Of a stretch of DNA of 64,000 nucleotides, positions 1 through 9,985 are shown one piece after another. The notes beneath the pieces were generated by a model that saw only the letters and a list, made by a program, of their open reading frames with translations, made no database searches and had not been told where the DNA came from. The position numbers were made by a program, and so were the translations under genes. Within the stretch, counting starts at the first letter, position 1. Each line of letters opens with the position of its first letter. Source of the stretch: Helicobacter apodemus. Lineage in GTDB: Bacteria; Campylobacterota; Campylobacteria; Campylobacterales; Helicobacteraceae. The stretch covers positions 62,001 through 126,000 of the forward strand of contig NZ_JRPC02000001.1 in NCBI RefSeq assembly GCF_000765745.2. Reading direction: 5' to 3'.

Positions 1-933
1 CCAATTCATATGCATAGCAATAAGATATTCCGCAATCATATGGGGAATCCGCTCACTGGTTAGAAAATGTGCAAAAACAACGGCAAATCCAATAATTAAA
101 AATATCATAGCAGTCGTTATAGCTGCATCAAGAAATACCGAATAAAGCTCTTTTAATTTAATATCTTTATAAACAAATACAGAAATAATAAGGGCATACA
201 CCGCACTAATCCCTGCTGCCTCGGTAGCGGTGAAAATTCCTGCATAGATCCCTCCAATAATAACAACAATGATTAACAACGCCCAAAAAGCATTTTTAAA
301 CTTTTGCCATCGCTCCTTAAAACTCGCTACTTGTATTGCCTTAAACCCAAGCCTTCTAGCGTCAAAATAAGCATAAAGCATCATCATAGCACCAACCATT
401 AATCCCGGAATCACTCCTGCCATAAATAGCTTCTCAATAGAAACTTCTGCAGTAACGCCATAAACAATCATCACAACAGAGGGTGGAATGAGTATCCCTA
501 AACTCCCCGCTGAAGTAATAGCCCCTATAGAATAACTCTTAGGATAACCTGCTTCTTTTAACGCGACAAACATCACCGAACCAATAGCAACAACCGTTGC
601 AGGTGAGCTTCCACTCACAGCAGCAAAGATAATACAAGCCAAAATCGCACTCATAGGAAGCCCACCGGGCAAATGCCCTACAAGGCTTTTAGCAAACTGA
701 ATAATCCTACGTGCCGAGCTTCCTTTACTCATCAAAGAACCCGCCAAAATAAACATAGGGATAGCCATAAAGGTAGGCTTTAGTCCATTAAACATAATCT
801 CTGGCACTGCTAAAATATCATAAGAGCTAAAAAACACCATCGCAAACGTGGCACTCACACCCAAAGCAATAGCAACAGGAATCCCTAATAACAACAAACC
901 AAATAAACTAAGCAATAAAAAAACAATACTCAT
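1..933 (-). CDS. dctM: TRAP transporter large permease DctM, partial (C-terminus beyond left edge)
   Basis: This is the large membrane subunit of a tripartite ATP-independent periplasmic transporter; it forms the sodium-coupled substrate channel in the inner membrane. The reading frame starts with ATG at 933 and stays open for 311 codons to the window edge, so about a quarter of the usual 425 or so residues is missing. The translation is a series of hydrophobic segments with the family's conserved region SGSSPATVVAIGSV and the following AGYPKSYSIGA. It begins one base after the dctQ stop, so the two are translationally linked. C4-dicarboxylates are the expected substrate from family similarity; the exact acid cannot be told from sequence. 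Confidence 0.93.
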   Translation of the reverse strand, partial: MSIVFLLLSLFGLLLLGIPVAIALGVSATFAMVFFSSYDILAVPEIMFNGLKPTFMAIPMFILAGSLMSKGSSARRIIQFAKSLVGHLPGGLPMSAILACIIFAAVSGSSPATVVAIGSVMFVALKEAGYPKSYSIGAITSAGSLGILIPPSVVMIVYGVTAEVSIEKLFMAGVIPGLMVGAMMMLYAYFDARRLGFKAIQVASFKERWQKFKNAFWALLIIVVIIGGIYAGIFTATEAAGISAVYALIISVFVYKDIKLKELYSVFLDAAITTAMIFLIIGFAVVFAHFLTSERIPHMIAEYLIAMHMNW

Positions 934-934
934 A

Positions 935-1555
935 CTAATCTTTAATCACACTATCGTGTAGCATTTCCTCTTTAGTATTTTTAGCAATTTTTTCCGCCCT
1001 CATCCAAGAGGTTTCATAAATCTTCTCTACACTGCGATAAGTTGCCGCCAAAAAGGCAAGAGGTAAGCAAAGTAAAAACACCCACAAAGGAACATTATGC
1101 AATGCCTCACTCATATAACCTAATTCATAATTCAAAACAATCACCATTAAACTCGCATAAAACATAAAGCCTAAAAATACAGAGGTTAATAAATGCGAAA
1201 AAATCACGCATATCTTAGCTAAAAAGGGAGGAAGTTTTTCAATAACCATCATAACAGAGATATGCACACCTTTCCTAAATCCATAAGCAGCACCAAAAAA
1301 TACCGACCATAGAAAGCAATATCGTGCCACCTCTTCAGCCCAAGTAAGCGAACCAATATCCGGATAAAATCCCGCAATATACCGCACACACACATTTAAA
1401 GCAGTGATAAACACACCTAAGCCCAAGCCAAAAACCGCGATATTTTTATTAATGGTTATGATAATCCTATCAAGTGTTTTAAAAAATTTCCTAATCTTTG
1501 GGTTATGATGAATCCAAAGAAAAGGTTTTTGCAAAAATAATGCTATTGTATTCAA
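935..1555 (-). CDS. dctQ: TRAP transporter small permease DctQ
   Basis: Small membrane subunit of the TRAP transporter; it sits beside DctM in the inner membrane and helps dock the binding protein. The 206-residue product has four hydrophobic segments and the family motif WAEEVARYCFLWSVFFGAA around residues 67-85. The N-terminus is about 30 residues longer than many DctQ proteins, so a later start is possible. It lies between dctP (10 bases upstream) and dctM (1 base downstream) in the order dctP-dctQ-dctM, clearly one operon. Confidence 0.93.
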   Translation of the reverse strand: MNTIALFLQKPFLWIHHNPKIRKFFKTLDRIIITINKNIAVFGLGLGVFITALNVCVRYIAGFYPDIGSLTWAEEVARYCFLWSVFFGAAYGFRKGVHISVMMVIEKLPPFLAKICVIFSHLLTSVFLGFMFYASLMVIVLNYELGYMSEALHNVPLWVFLLCLPLAFLAATYRSVEKIYETSWMRAEKIAKNTKEEMLHDSVIKD

Positions 1556-1565
1556 ACTATCTCTT

Positions 1566-2585
1566 TTAAGGAATATTCAAAGTCTTTTCAATCAAATCTT
1601 GACCGACTAAATCATAAAATTTTGGATAAATACCAATCATCACCTTTTCCCATTCCTTCCTTTGCTCTGGAGTTAGCTCAAATATTTGAGTTTTTGTCTT
1701 ATCCTCACTTTTAAGTTTTTCAAATAATAATCTTTCATCCTCCTTAGCCTCTTGCCGATTAAACATTGTCGCTTCTTTCATCGCACTTTTTATAACTTCT
1801 TGCAAATCTTGAGGTAGCTCTTGCCAAAATTTTTCACTTGCCACCACTAAAGAACCCAAATAGCCGTGATTAGAAATAGTAAGAGAGTTTTGCACCTCAT
1901 AGAATTTGGAATTATAAAAATTCGCAAGAGGATTCTCCGCAGCATCTACAACCCCTGTTTGCAAAGCTGAATACACTTCCCCAAAAGGTAAGACTTGCGG
2001 TATAGCCTTAATAGCCTTTGTCTGCTCTTCTAAAACCTTAGAACTCATAATCCGCATTTTCTGCCCCTCCGCATCACTTGGAATAACAATAGGTTTTTTA
2101 TTACTACTAAAATGCTTAAATCCCGTATCCCAATAATCTAATGCAACATAGCCTTTTTTAGCGATAACATCTTTAAGTATTTCCCCTACTTCTCCATCCA
2201 TTACCTTATGCAAATGCTCAGTATCCCTAAACAAAAAAGGAATATCCCAAAAATTAAATTCTTTAACAAAAGGTGTAAATTTAGAAAAACTTGGTGCTGC
2301 CATTTGGATATTATTGCGTTTTAATTCTTGAAAAATCTTATCATCATCCACTAATTGTGCAGAAGGGAAGACATAAACTTTCAAGCGACCATTACTTAAC
2401 TCTTCCGCCCTCTTAGCAAAGAAATCCGCCGCTTTGCCCTTAGGGGTATTAACATTCACGACATGCGAAAACTTAACTTCATAAACCTTTTTAGAATCTG
2501 CTTTACTAACACTACTAGTGTTACTATCTCCACAACCAATAAAAGCAAGAATGCCTAAAATAGCAATGAATATTTTAATCTTCAT
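1566..2585 (-). CDS. dctP: TRAP transporter substrate-binding protein DctP
   Basis: Periplasmic binding protein that captures the substrate and hands it to DctQM. The 339-residue product opens with a lipoprotein-like signal (lipobox LAFIGC, Cys at residue 18), so it may be lipid-anchored. Family features are FSHVVNVNTPKGKAA near residue 39, QKMRIM near residue 175 (the Arg that pairs with a substrate carboxylate in this family) and the AENPLANFY region. First gene of the dctPQM operon, with an AAGGAG-type ribosome site upstream. A C4-dicarboxylate such as fumarate, malate or succinate is the likely ligand, but other organic acids cannot be excluded. Confidence 0.92.
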   Translation of the reverse strand: MKIKIFIAILGILAFIGCGDSNTSSVSKADSKKVYEVKFSHVVNVNTPKGKAADFFAKRAEELSNGRLKVYVFPSAQLVDDDKIFQELKRNNIQMAAPSFSKFTPFVKEFNFWDIPFLFRDTEHLHKVMDGEVGEILKDVIAKKGYVALDYWDTGFKHFSSNKKPIVIPSDAEGQKMRIMSSKVLEEQTKAIKAIPQVLPFGEVYSALQTGVVDAAENPLANFYNSKFYEVQNSLTISNHGYLGSLVVASEKFWQELPQDLQEVIKSAMKEATMFNRQEAKEDERLLFEKLKSEDKTKTQIFELTPEQRKEWEKVMIGIYPKFYDLVGQDLIEKTLNIP

Positions 2586-2705
2586 AACAACTCCTTATTT
2601 AAGTAAAAACTCTATAATTCCACACAACTTCTTTTAAAAAGCTCAAATTTTCCTTAGTTTTTCAAAATTTTATACATTATTACTTTTTGAAACCCTCTAA
2701 ACTCT

Positions 2706-3224
2706 TTATTGATAATTTGAAATTGCCTTATCTAAAATTCTCTTTGCACTTTGCAAATCTTGAAATTCTTTAACTTTCACCCACTTATTAGGCTCTAAAG
2801 TCTTATAAGTTTCAAAGAAATTTTTGATTCTATCTAGTGTGATTTGCGGCAAATCCTCTAAGCTTTGGATTCTGTCATATCTTGGGTCAATCTTAGAAAT
2901 AGGCACAGCAATAAGCTTCTCATCAACCCCACTTTCATCCTCCATAATCAAAACCCCAATGAGCCTAGCTTTAATCACACTTCCTGCTTGAAGAGGATAT
3001 TCATTAAGCACCAAAACATCAGCTGGATCTCCATCATCGCTTAAAGTATTAGGCACAAAGCCATAATTAGCAGGATAAAACATCGCACCATACATTACCC
3101 TATCAACCACTACCGCCCCACTCTCTTTATCAATCTCATATTTGATATTAGAGCCATAAGGAATTTCAATCACCACATTAAGCTTATCAGGATTACTCCC
3201 TACTTCAATTTTATTTAAATCCAT
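2706..3224 (-). CDS. ppa: Inorganic pyrophosphatase
   Basis: Soluble family I pyrophosphatase that hydrolyses PPi to two phosphates and so drives biosynthetic reactions forward. The 172-residue length is normal for the bacterial hexameric form. The metal-binding signature DDGDPADVLV is present, with the preceding YPANYGFVPNT block. It is the last gene of a tight minus-strand set aspS-adk-ppa (9-base gap after adk), an arrangement familiar in Campylobacter and partly kept in H. pylori. Nothing unusual. Confidence 0.97.
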   Translation of the reverse strand: MDLNKIEVGSNPDKLNVVIEIPYGSNIKYEIDKESGAVVVDRVMYGAMFYPANYGFVPNTLSDDGDPADVLVLNEYPLQAGSVIKARLIGVLIMEDESGVDEKLIAVPISKIDPRYDRIQSLEDLPQITLDRIKNFFETYKTLEPNKWVKVKEFQDLQSAKRILDKAISNYQ

Positions 3225-3233
3225 TTTTTCTCC

Positions 3234-3806
3234 TTAAATTTTGCTTTTGATATAAGACTCCATATCCGCTACAATTGCTTCAATGCTTCTCTCTCCATTA
3301 ATCTTATGCAAAAGACCCTTTTGGGTATAAAAGTCTTGAATCTCCGCTAAAGGCTCCAAATACACTTTCATCCTGTTTTTAAAAACCTCCGCATTATCAT
3401 CAGCACCCCTTGCGCGTCCTAAGACCCTCTCACAAGCTATTTTTTCACTAACTTCTACTTCAATAACACTAACAAGCGCAATACTCTTTTTATCCTTTAA
3501 AATTCTATCAAGTGCTACCATTTGTTCGCTACTTCTAGGGTATCCATCAATTAACACGACCTCTTTAGGTGCATTAGCAATAGCTTCTACAATAGTTTCT
3601 ACAACAATCTCTAAAGGCACGAGATTACCTTTACTTGTAAAATCTTCAATAAGCCTACCTTTCTCACTACCACTTGCCACTTCTGCCCTTAAAAGCTCTC
3701 CTGTAGAATAATGCACCATTACTTGAGCGTTATTTTTACTAATGATTTCTGCATCTGTTGTTTTCCCACTTCCTGGTGCACCAATGACTAAAAATAATTT
3801 TTTCAA
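3234..3806 (-). CDS. adk: Adenylate kinase, short form
   Basis: Cytosolic nucleotide kinase that interconverts ATP + AMP and 2 ADP. The P-loop GAPGSGKT lies at residues 9-16, the AMP-binding segment YSTGELLR near residue 33, and DGYPRS near residue 87. At 190 residues it is the short form without the large zinc-binding LID insertion, as is usual in epsilonproteobacteria. It sits 9 bases after aspS and 9 before ppa, so the three are probably cotranscribed. Confidence 0.96.
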   Translation of the reverse strand: MKKLFLVIGAPGSGKTTDAEIISKNNAQVMVHYSTGELLRAEVASGSEKGRLIEDFTSKGNLVPLEIVVETIVEAIANAPKEVVLIDGYPRSSEQMVALDRILKDKKSIALVSVIEVEVSEKIACERVLGRARGADDNAEVFKNRMKVYLEPLAEIQDFYTQKGLLHKINGERSIEAIVADMESYIKSKI

Positions 3807-3815
3807 TTTAACTCC

Positions 3816-5567
3816 TTATTTTTTGGTTTCTCTTACCCTAATATGTAATTCTCTTAATTGCTCCTCATTAGCTGCACTTGGTGCATTAGTTAAAGGACAA
3901 GTCGCTTTTTGAGTTTTAGGAAATGCAATAACATCACGTATAGATTTCGCTTTAGAGATTAGCATAATAATCCTATCTAAGCCAAAAGCTAATCCCCCAT
4001 GCGGTGGAGCTCCAAACTCTAAGGCGTCTAAAAGAAAGCTAAATTTTTCTCTAGCTTCATCCTGACTTATCCCCAATAGCTCAAAAACCCGATTTTGAAT
4101 TTCTTTTTTATGGATTCTAATACTTCCTCCACCAATTTCAAAACCATTTAACACCACATCATAAGCCACAGATTGAATAGATAAAATATCCTCACTCTCT
4201 AAGTTCTTTGGCATTGTAAAGGGGTGGTGCAAAGCAGAAATAGAACCATCATCATTTTTTTCAAACATAGGAAAATCCACAACCCACAAGAGTTTATAAG
4301 CCCCCTCATCGACTAATTCCATATCATTAGCGACTTTTTGTCGCAACCGCCCCATAGTATCCCATACTAACTTTTTCTCTCCCGCACCAAAAAAAACAAT
4401 ATCCCCAATCTCTGCACCAACCCTCTTTAAAAGATCCTCTAAAGCACTCTTTGAGATAAATTTCACCAAAGGACCCTTAGCCCCCTCTTCTTTAACTTGA
4501 ATATAAGCTAAACCTTTAGCCCCAAACTTCCGGACAAACTCCTCTGTCTCACTCAAGGTTTTGCGGCTAAAAAAGCTATCCCCACCTTTCACACACAAAG
4601 CCTTGAAGCGATTATGCAAAGTATCTTTTGCAATAGAGGCAAAAACCCCATTACTAGATTCTACAAACAAATCCCCCACTTCTACTAAAGGCAACCCATA
4701 ACGCAAATCTGGCTTATCACTCCCATACTTTTCCATAACTTCTGCATAAGAATACCGCTCAAAAGGTGCATCAATACAAATCCCACACACACCAAAAATA
4801 GATTTTAAAACCTGCTCCGCCACCTCTATCACATCCTCTTGATTACAAAAGCTCATCTCTAAGTCAATTTGCGTAAATTCTGGCTGCCTATCAAGCCTTA
4901 AATCCTCATCCCTAAAACATTTAGCGATTTGAAAATACCTATCAAAACCACTCACCATTAAAAGCTGCTTAAATAGTTGGGGACTTTGAGGAAGTGCATA
5001 AAACTCACCATGATGCACCCGACTAGGCACGAGATAATCCCTTGCTCCCTCGGGAGTGGCTTTTGTTAAAACAGGGGTTTCTATCTCTAAAAACCCCAAA
5101 TCACTTAAAACATTTCTTGCAGCTTGAGCTATTTTACTACGTATAATAAAAATCTCTTGCATTCTTGGGCTTCTTAAGTCTAAATAGCGGTATTTTAAAC
5201 GCACTTCCTCACCCACATTTTCATCCCCTATGCTAATAGGGGGGGTAAGACTTCTATTTTCAATCACCAAAGAATGCACCAAGATTTCAATGTTTCCTGT
5301 CTTAAGCTTAGGATTGTCTAGCCCCTCCCCTCTCTTTCTTACGATTCCTTTGGCTAATAAAACAAACTCATCACGCACTTCACTAGCGATTTTATGGGCT
5401 TTTGCAGAATCTTTTGGGTCAAAGACAAGTTGCACAATCCCGCTTCTATCGCGTAAATCAATAAATACAATTCCGCCGTGGTCTCTATAGGTATTACACC
5501 AACCACAAACACTTAACTCCTCTCCAATATTTTGCTCACCTATCTCTGCACAATAATGGCTTCTCAC
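3816..5567 (-). CDS. aspS: Aspartyl-tRNA synthetase (GTG start)
   Basis: Class II aminoacyl-tRNA synthetase. The 583-residue product has an N-terminal OB-fold anticodon domain ([13 protein letters not shown] around residues 37-49), the catalytic core with motif 2 ([18 protein letters not shown]) and motif 3 (GLAFGLDR near the C-terminus), and the GAD insertion typical of bacterial AspRS. The start is GTG at 5567, supported by an AGGAG site just upstream and by alignment of the [11 protein letters not shown] start. Related organisms use a non-discriminating AspRS that also charges tRNA-Asn, with later amidation by GatCAB; that may hold here but cannot be read from the sequence. Confidence 0.96.
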   Translation of the reverse strand: MRSHYCAEIGEQNIGEELSVCGWCNTYRDHGGIVFIDLRDRSGIVQLVFDPKDSAKAHKIASEVRDEFVLLAKGIVRKRGEGLDNPKLKTGNIEILVHSLVIENRSLTPPISIGDENVGEEVRLKYRYLDLRSPRMQEIFIIRSKIAQAARNVLSDLGFLEIETPVLTKATPEGARDYLVPSRVHHGEFYALPQSPQLFKQLLMVSGFDRYFQIAKCFRDEDLRLDRQPEFTQIDLEMSFCNQEDVIEVAEQVLKSIFGVCGICIDAPFERYSYAEVMEKYGSDKPDLRYGLPLVEVGDLFVESSNGVFASIAKDTLHNRFKALCVKGGDSFFSRKTLSETEEFVRKFGAKGLAYIQVKEEGAKGPLVKFISKSALEDLLKRVGAEIGDIVFFGAGEKKLVWDTMGRLRQKVANDMELVDEGAYKLLWVVDFPMFEKNDDGSISALHHPFTMPKNLESEDILSIQSVAYDVVLNGFEIGGGSIRIHKKEIQNRVFELLGISQDEAREKFSFLLDALEFGAPPHGGLAFGLDRIIMLISKAKSIRDVIAFPKTQKATCPLTNAPSAANEEQLRELHIRVRETKK

Positions 5568-5672
5568 AATATCCGCTCCTAAAATTTACAAAAATAATTT
5601 TGGGATTGTAGCAAAAAAACCTACAAGTTTTCATTAGTATTTACCTCCCCTTTAAAAACACTAATCTAAAAT

Positions 5673-5690
5673 TTGGCATAATATTTGCTT
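5673..5690 (+). promoter_or_regulatory. Sigma-54 promoter for flgL
   Basis: The sequence TTGGCATAATATTTGCTT matches the RpoN consensus, with GG at 5675-5676 and GC at 5687-5688 separated by exactly ten bases. The GC element lies 35 bases before the flgL ATG, leaving a short leader with the ribosome site AAGGA. Hook and hook-associated genes of Helicobacter and Campylobacter are commonly under sigma-54 with the FlgS/FlgR system, which agrees with the gene. Confidence 0.85.
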
Positions 5691-5722
5691 GATATTCTCT
5701 ATATTTATTTTAAGGATACGCT

Positions 5723-8335
5723 ATGCGAATAGGTTTAGCTTCAACTTATACAATGTATCAATACCACCAAAGAACCTCAAAAAGTGGCTTAGATGATGCA
5801 TTAGGACAAATACAATCGGGTTTAAAAATCCAATCTGGCTATCAAGATACTACCATATTCAATAAAACCCTCTCTCTTGATTATGATATTACCACCCTAG
5901 AGCAAAGCAAAAGTGTCGCTAATAACGCCCTAACTTATACCAACAACACCGATACCGCCCTAAAAGACCTTGTTGCAAATATGACAAATTTTAAAACCAA
6001 GCTTATCCAAGGGGGTAATGATATCCATAGCGAAACTTCAAGGTTAGCTATCGCTAAAGACTTAAAAGCCATTAGAGACCATTTCTTATCTATTGCTAAT
6101 ACCTCTATTGGGGGGGAATTTATCTTTGGGGGAAGTGCGACCGCTAATCCACCCTTTAACCCAAATGGAACCTATAATGGCAACAATGCGACTTTAAATG
6201 CTCTACTAGGCTCTAATAATGCCCTGCCTTATAATATAACAGGGGAAGAGCTATTCTTTGGTGCAGATAATGATATCCATCGTATCATTTCAACCAATAT
6301 CCCCAAATTCAACCAAAGAGAATTGCATCCAGAGATTATGGACCCAAACCACACCACAGGACAAGGCAGAGAAGTCTATATAACCGCAGAAGATACGATT
6401 AGGGATTTAGTAGGGGATGATGATTCAGACCCTAACAATGATCCCCAAGAAGTCTTTTATATCACAGGAAGAAAGGCAGATGGAACAGCTTTTAAAGCAA
6501 AATTTCCTATGGATACAACTTCTAAAGTGCAAGATCTCTTAGACAGAATCGGAAGAGAATTTGGAAACACAGAATCAAGCAAAGTAGTGGATGTAACCCT
6601 CAATAAATGGGGACAAATTGAAATTAAAGATTTAACAAGTGGGCGCTCTAATATTGAGTTTTCTATGATTTCCTCTAAATGGGTAGATCCTGCTAATAGC
6701 ATAAATCAAGGTGGAGATGGCATAGGATTTTCAAATCTTAATCGAGCTGGAGTTGCTGGAGTGAAGATTAATACCTATGTGCAAAGCCCGTTTTTAAATG
6801 ATTTTAATCATGTAAGAACCATTGCTAACCCTGATGATAATGATCATAGAATCTATACTTTTCCAACAATTTTTAGGACTGAAGATAACAAACTTGCAAC
6901 GACTAGAACACTTCTAAGGGATGTTGTGCCACCTGAGACTACAAGAATCCGACTAGATGGGAATAGAGGAAATAGTGCCTTAGATACTCCCGGAACTCCT
7001 GTCAATCCTGCGGTATTTTTAACCATCACCAATACAACTACTATACAAGATTTAATGGATAACATTAGAACAACTTATGGGCAAAATGGAAATGTAGATG
7101 TGCAATTCTCCGATGGCAGAATTATCGTAATAGATAACAATGTTTCTAAAAGAAACCCACCCGATAGGGATGATAAAAATTTGCCCTTTACTGGAAATAG
7201 CTCTTTTAGACTATTTTTAACTACCATGAATGGAAATCAAGAAATTAATGGCTTTAGATATGAACCTGCCACAGAATACGATAGAGTAAATTTTAGCAGA
7301 GATGGTTCAAAGCTTACTTCTAATGTCTCCCAAATAATAAGAGATTCTAACAAACATGCCACAATGCATACAAAACTCTCTGAAGTAGCAGGAGGGAGTT
7401 TAAATGGACATAACTATAACTTCAAAGTCAAAGATATCAATGGAACTGCGATTGAGGGCAGAATAGAGTTTAGAGATGCAGGTAGTGTAATGATTATCAC
7501 CTCTCCTACACAAATGAATAATCACAATATTGCCAACATAGAAATTCCCATTTTAAATCCCAATGGAAATCCTCCACAAGTCAATAATACAATCACACCC
7601 GCTAATGAAGTTACCTATCAACAATTAGCGGACACTTTAGGCATTGTTATGAATCTCTCTAATTCTAACCAGGCAGATTTACAAAATGTCTTTAATGCTA
7701 ATGCAGATTATACAAACCAAACCATTAAAGCATCTTATGAAAAGCTTATTGGGGATTCTAAAAATGCTATTTCTATTGGCTTAAATATTAATGGAAAATT
7801 AGAGATTAAAGATTTAAATCATTCAGCCACAAGAATGGACTTTATGCTTTATGATAGTGTTGCTAACAACTTTCTACTTGACGCTAATGGAAGAGTAAAT
7901 ACTACCAATCGCCCCGCATTAACTTTTCAAGCCAATAATGCAATTATTGCTGATGATCCGCATACTAACTTCTTTGAACAAATTGATACGATTATCAAAT
8001 CTCTAGAAGAGGGAATCTATCGACCCGGAGGAAATTCAAACTATGGAGATTCTATGAGAAATCCCGGAATCCAAAATGCAATTACCACCTTTGATCATCT
8101 AGCTAATCATATCAATAAAGCCCATACCAAAAATGGTTCGCAAGGGAGTGCATTTAAATACTCTATCCAAAGGACAGAAGCACTAGTCGTTCAAGCAAAA
8201 AGCGTGCGTTCAGAAACTATTAATGTAGATCACGCGGAAGCCCTTCTTCAATTCTCCCAATTAAGCCTTAATTACCAAGCTATGCTCTCAACTATAGGAA
8301 AAATCTCCCAGCTCTCATTAGTAAATTATATTTAA
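5723..8335 (+). CDS. flgL: Flagellar hook-associated protein 3 (hook-filament junction), FlgL
   Basis: FlgL forms the outer of the two junction rings between hook and flagellin filament and is exported by the flagellar secretion system. The N-terminus (MRIGLASTYTMYQYHQ) and C-terminus (ending FSQLSLNYQAMLSTIGKIS) are the two coiled-coil D0/D1 halves conserved in the flagellin superfamily. Between them lies a long Asn/Asp/Thr-rich central region of roughly 600 residues. The whole protein is 870 residues against about 317 in E. coli; long FlgL is usual in this class, though this is at the large end. The central region is probably surface exposed. Monocistronic, with a sigma-54 promoter upstream and a hairpin terminator just after the stop. 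Confidence 0.94.
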   Translation: MRIGLASTYTMYQYHQRTSKSGLDDALGQIQSGLKIQSGYQDTTIFNKTLSLDYDITTLEQSKSVANNALTYTNNTDTALKDLVANMTNFKTKLIQGGNDIHSETSRLAIAKDLKAIRDHFLSIANTSIGGEFIFGGSATANPPFNPNGTYNGNNATLNALLGSNNALPYNITGEELFFGADNDIHRIISTNIPKFNQRELHPEIMDPNHTTGQGREVYITAEDTIRDLVGDDDSDPNNDPQEVFYITGRKADGTAFKAKFPMDTTSKVQDLLDRIGREFGNTESSKVVDVTLNKWGQIEIKDLTSGRSNIEFSMISSKWVDPANSINQGGDGIGFSNLNRAGVAGVKINTYVQSPFLNDFNHVRTIANPDDNDHRIYTFPTIFRTEDNKLATTRTLLRDVVPPETTRIRLDGNRGNSALDTPGTPVNPAVFLTITNTTTIQDLMDNIRTTYGQNGNVDVQFSDGRIIVIDNNVSKRNPPDRDDKNLPFTGNSSFRLFLTTMNGNQEINGFRYEPATEYDRVNFSRDGSKLTSNVSQIIRDSNKHATMHTKLSEVAGGSLNGHNYNFKVKDINGTAIEGRIEFRDAGSVMIITSPTQMNNHNIANIEIPILNPNGNPPQVNNTITPANEVTYQQLADTLGIVMNLSNSNQADLQNVFNANADYTNQTIKASYEKLIGDSKNAISIGLNINGKLEIKDLNHSATRMDFMLYDSVANNFLLDANGRVNTTNRPALTFQANNAIIADDPHTNFFEQIDTIIKSLEEGIYRPGGNSNYGDSMRNPGIQNAITTFDHLANHINKAHTKNGSQGSAFKYSIQRTEALVVQAKSVRSETINVDHAEALLQFSQLSLNYQAMLSTIGKISQLSLVNYI

Positions 8336-8344
8336 GTCCTTAGG

Positions 8345-8366
8345 GGCTTAAATATAGAAGCCTTTT
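8345..8366 (+). terminator. Probable terminator after flgL
   Basis: A small hairpin, GGCTT and AAGCC separated by eight bases, is followed by TTTT nine bases after the flgL stop codon. The stem is only five base pairs, so it is a modest intrinsic terminator candidate, but the position is right. Confidence 0.5.
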
Positions 8367-8764
8367 ATCCCACACAAAAGAATAAATGCTAAAGTCCTTG
8401 TAAAAATTAAACATATAGAATATTAAAAGAAAAAAACTCTATAAAAGAACAATTAACATTATTTAAAACTATAGGATAAATTCATCTTAGTCCCCTTTAT
8501 AAAGAAGTTAGACTTAAATTCGCAGTTGGAAGAAATTATACACAAGCTTCTTTTTGGGGATAGATTTCACCACGAGATAGAGAGCCTGCGGTGGTAATCA
8601 CTCTATAGCATTATACTTCATCTCATTTCAGCAAATACACTAACAAGATTCTACGCATATAGATAAAATCTCTACAATCTACTTGAGACAACAATAAAAG
8701 CTTTTTAATCAAGCAATCAAAAAGATAAAGGATAATTTACCCAATTATCAAATGTATCATAAAC
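8367..8764. other. Gene-free stretch between flgL and the cytochrome c peroxidase gene
   Basis: About 400 bases without a convincing gene. A stop-free plus-strand frame of about 40 codons near 8477-8599, with no ATG, contains the protein-like stretch LEEIIHKLLFGDRFHHEIE and ends in TAA. It could be the decayed end of a lost gene, but I do not recognise it. No tRNA or strong repeat is seen. Confidence 0.4.
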
Positions 8765-8783
8765 CATACCCATATTGGGTATG
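8765..8783 (-). terminator. Hairpin downstream of the cytochrome c peroxidase gene
   Basis: A perfect seven-base-pair inverted repeat (CATACCC / GGGTATG, five-base loop) lies just past the stop of the minus-strand peroxidase gene. The run of T after it on the minus strand is weak, so this is a probable but not ideal intrinsic terminator. Confidence 0.5.
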
Positions 8784-8792
8784 CGGATAACT

Positions 8793-9814
8793 TTATAATT
8801 GGGGTTTTGGAGTTTTCTCTGTAGAGGCTGGAAGTTGTGGATAAATAACCTTAGGTTTCTCACCAGTTAAAGATTTCAAAAATACCGCAATGGTTTCTGC
8901 TTCTTTGTTAGAGATACTAATACCAAGCTGTGTGCTTCCCATTTCTCTAATAGCTTCATTTAAAGACCAAATCGCACCATTATGAAAATAAGGGGCAGTC
9001 TCTGCAATGTTTCTCAATGTAGGTGTTTTCACCAAACCATTTTCATCACCTTTAAAATCGCCTAAACTTGCAAATTTATATTGATTAGCAACTTGGAATG
9101 GTTGCATATTTCCACCAAGATTAACTCCGCTATGACAAGCAACACAACCCTTATCTATAAACAATTTTAACCCCTCTTGCTCTTTTTTACTTAAAGCATT
9201 CTCATCTCCTTCTAAGAATTTATCAAATCTTGAAGGTGTAATAAGCGTCCTCTCAAAGTTAGCAATAGCATCAGCTATATTATCAAAGGTAACTCCACTT
9301 TTGCCATATATTTTCTTAAATTCATTAACATATTCTGGTAAAGAAGAGATTTTCTCTACGGCTAATTTTGCTGGAGTTGCCATTTCTGGTTCTGCTTCAA
9401 TAGGACCCTTTGCTTGCTCTACCAAAGTAGTAGCTCTCCCATCCCAAAATTGACTAGCATTAAGTATGGAATTATAAACAGTAGGTGAATTTAAATAATG
9501 AGGATTAACAGTCCATCTATGCCCTATAGCAGCTGATACACCATCAGCTCCACCAAGTCCTAAATTATGACAGGTATTACAAGAAATAATACCGCTCTTA
9601 GAAAGTCTAGGTTCAAAATATAATTTTTTACCAAGCTCCGCTTTCTCCTCTGTAAAGGGGCTGAATTTAATATTCATATCCATTAATATCTCTTCAATGC
9701 CTTTTTGATTTTTTGGCAATGGGATAAGCCCAAGATTCCTAGCCTCCTCTATTAATGAATTTGCATTCAAACACTTACTAAACTTACACTTAACAATACT
9801 TGAAATAAACGCAT
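8793..9814 (-). pseudogene. Di-haem cytochrome c peroxidase with a one-base frameshift in the signal peptide
   Basis: Periplasmic di-haem peroxidase family: reduces hydrogen peroxide to water with electrons from cytochrome c. The mature part is complete, with two CXXCH haem sites (CNTCH and CVACH) and the conserved FWDGRA segment. The continuous frame can begin only at TTG 9770 and has no export signal. Just upstream, a strong AGGAGG site precedes an ATG at 9814 that encodes a textbook signal start (MRLFQVLLSVSLVSV) but hits TGA in the T3 run at 9769-9771. One extra T would join it to the mature protein as SVLNANSLIEEA, a good signal-peptidase site. As written, the product would stay in the cytoplasm without haem. 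A true mutation, phase variation or a sequencing error are all possible. Confidence 0.85.
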
Positions 9815-9985
9815 TATACCTCCTAAATTAGGCTTAAACCTAAATAAATTTTACTCCAAACATAGCTAAATTCTCTATTTAAAGCACTTTAGTATTATAT
9901 CTTTTTCATTCTGAAATAATTCTATAAAGACTAACTTGTAAATCACTCTCACCTAAAAATAACATACACCTTCTCTAAAACTAAT

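Noticed and set aside
5231-5237. Run of seven G (C on the coding strand) inside aspS and a similar G7 run in flgL near 6110
   Set aside because: Too short for efficient slippage, and both lie in intact conserved coding sequence.
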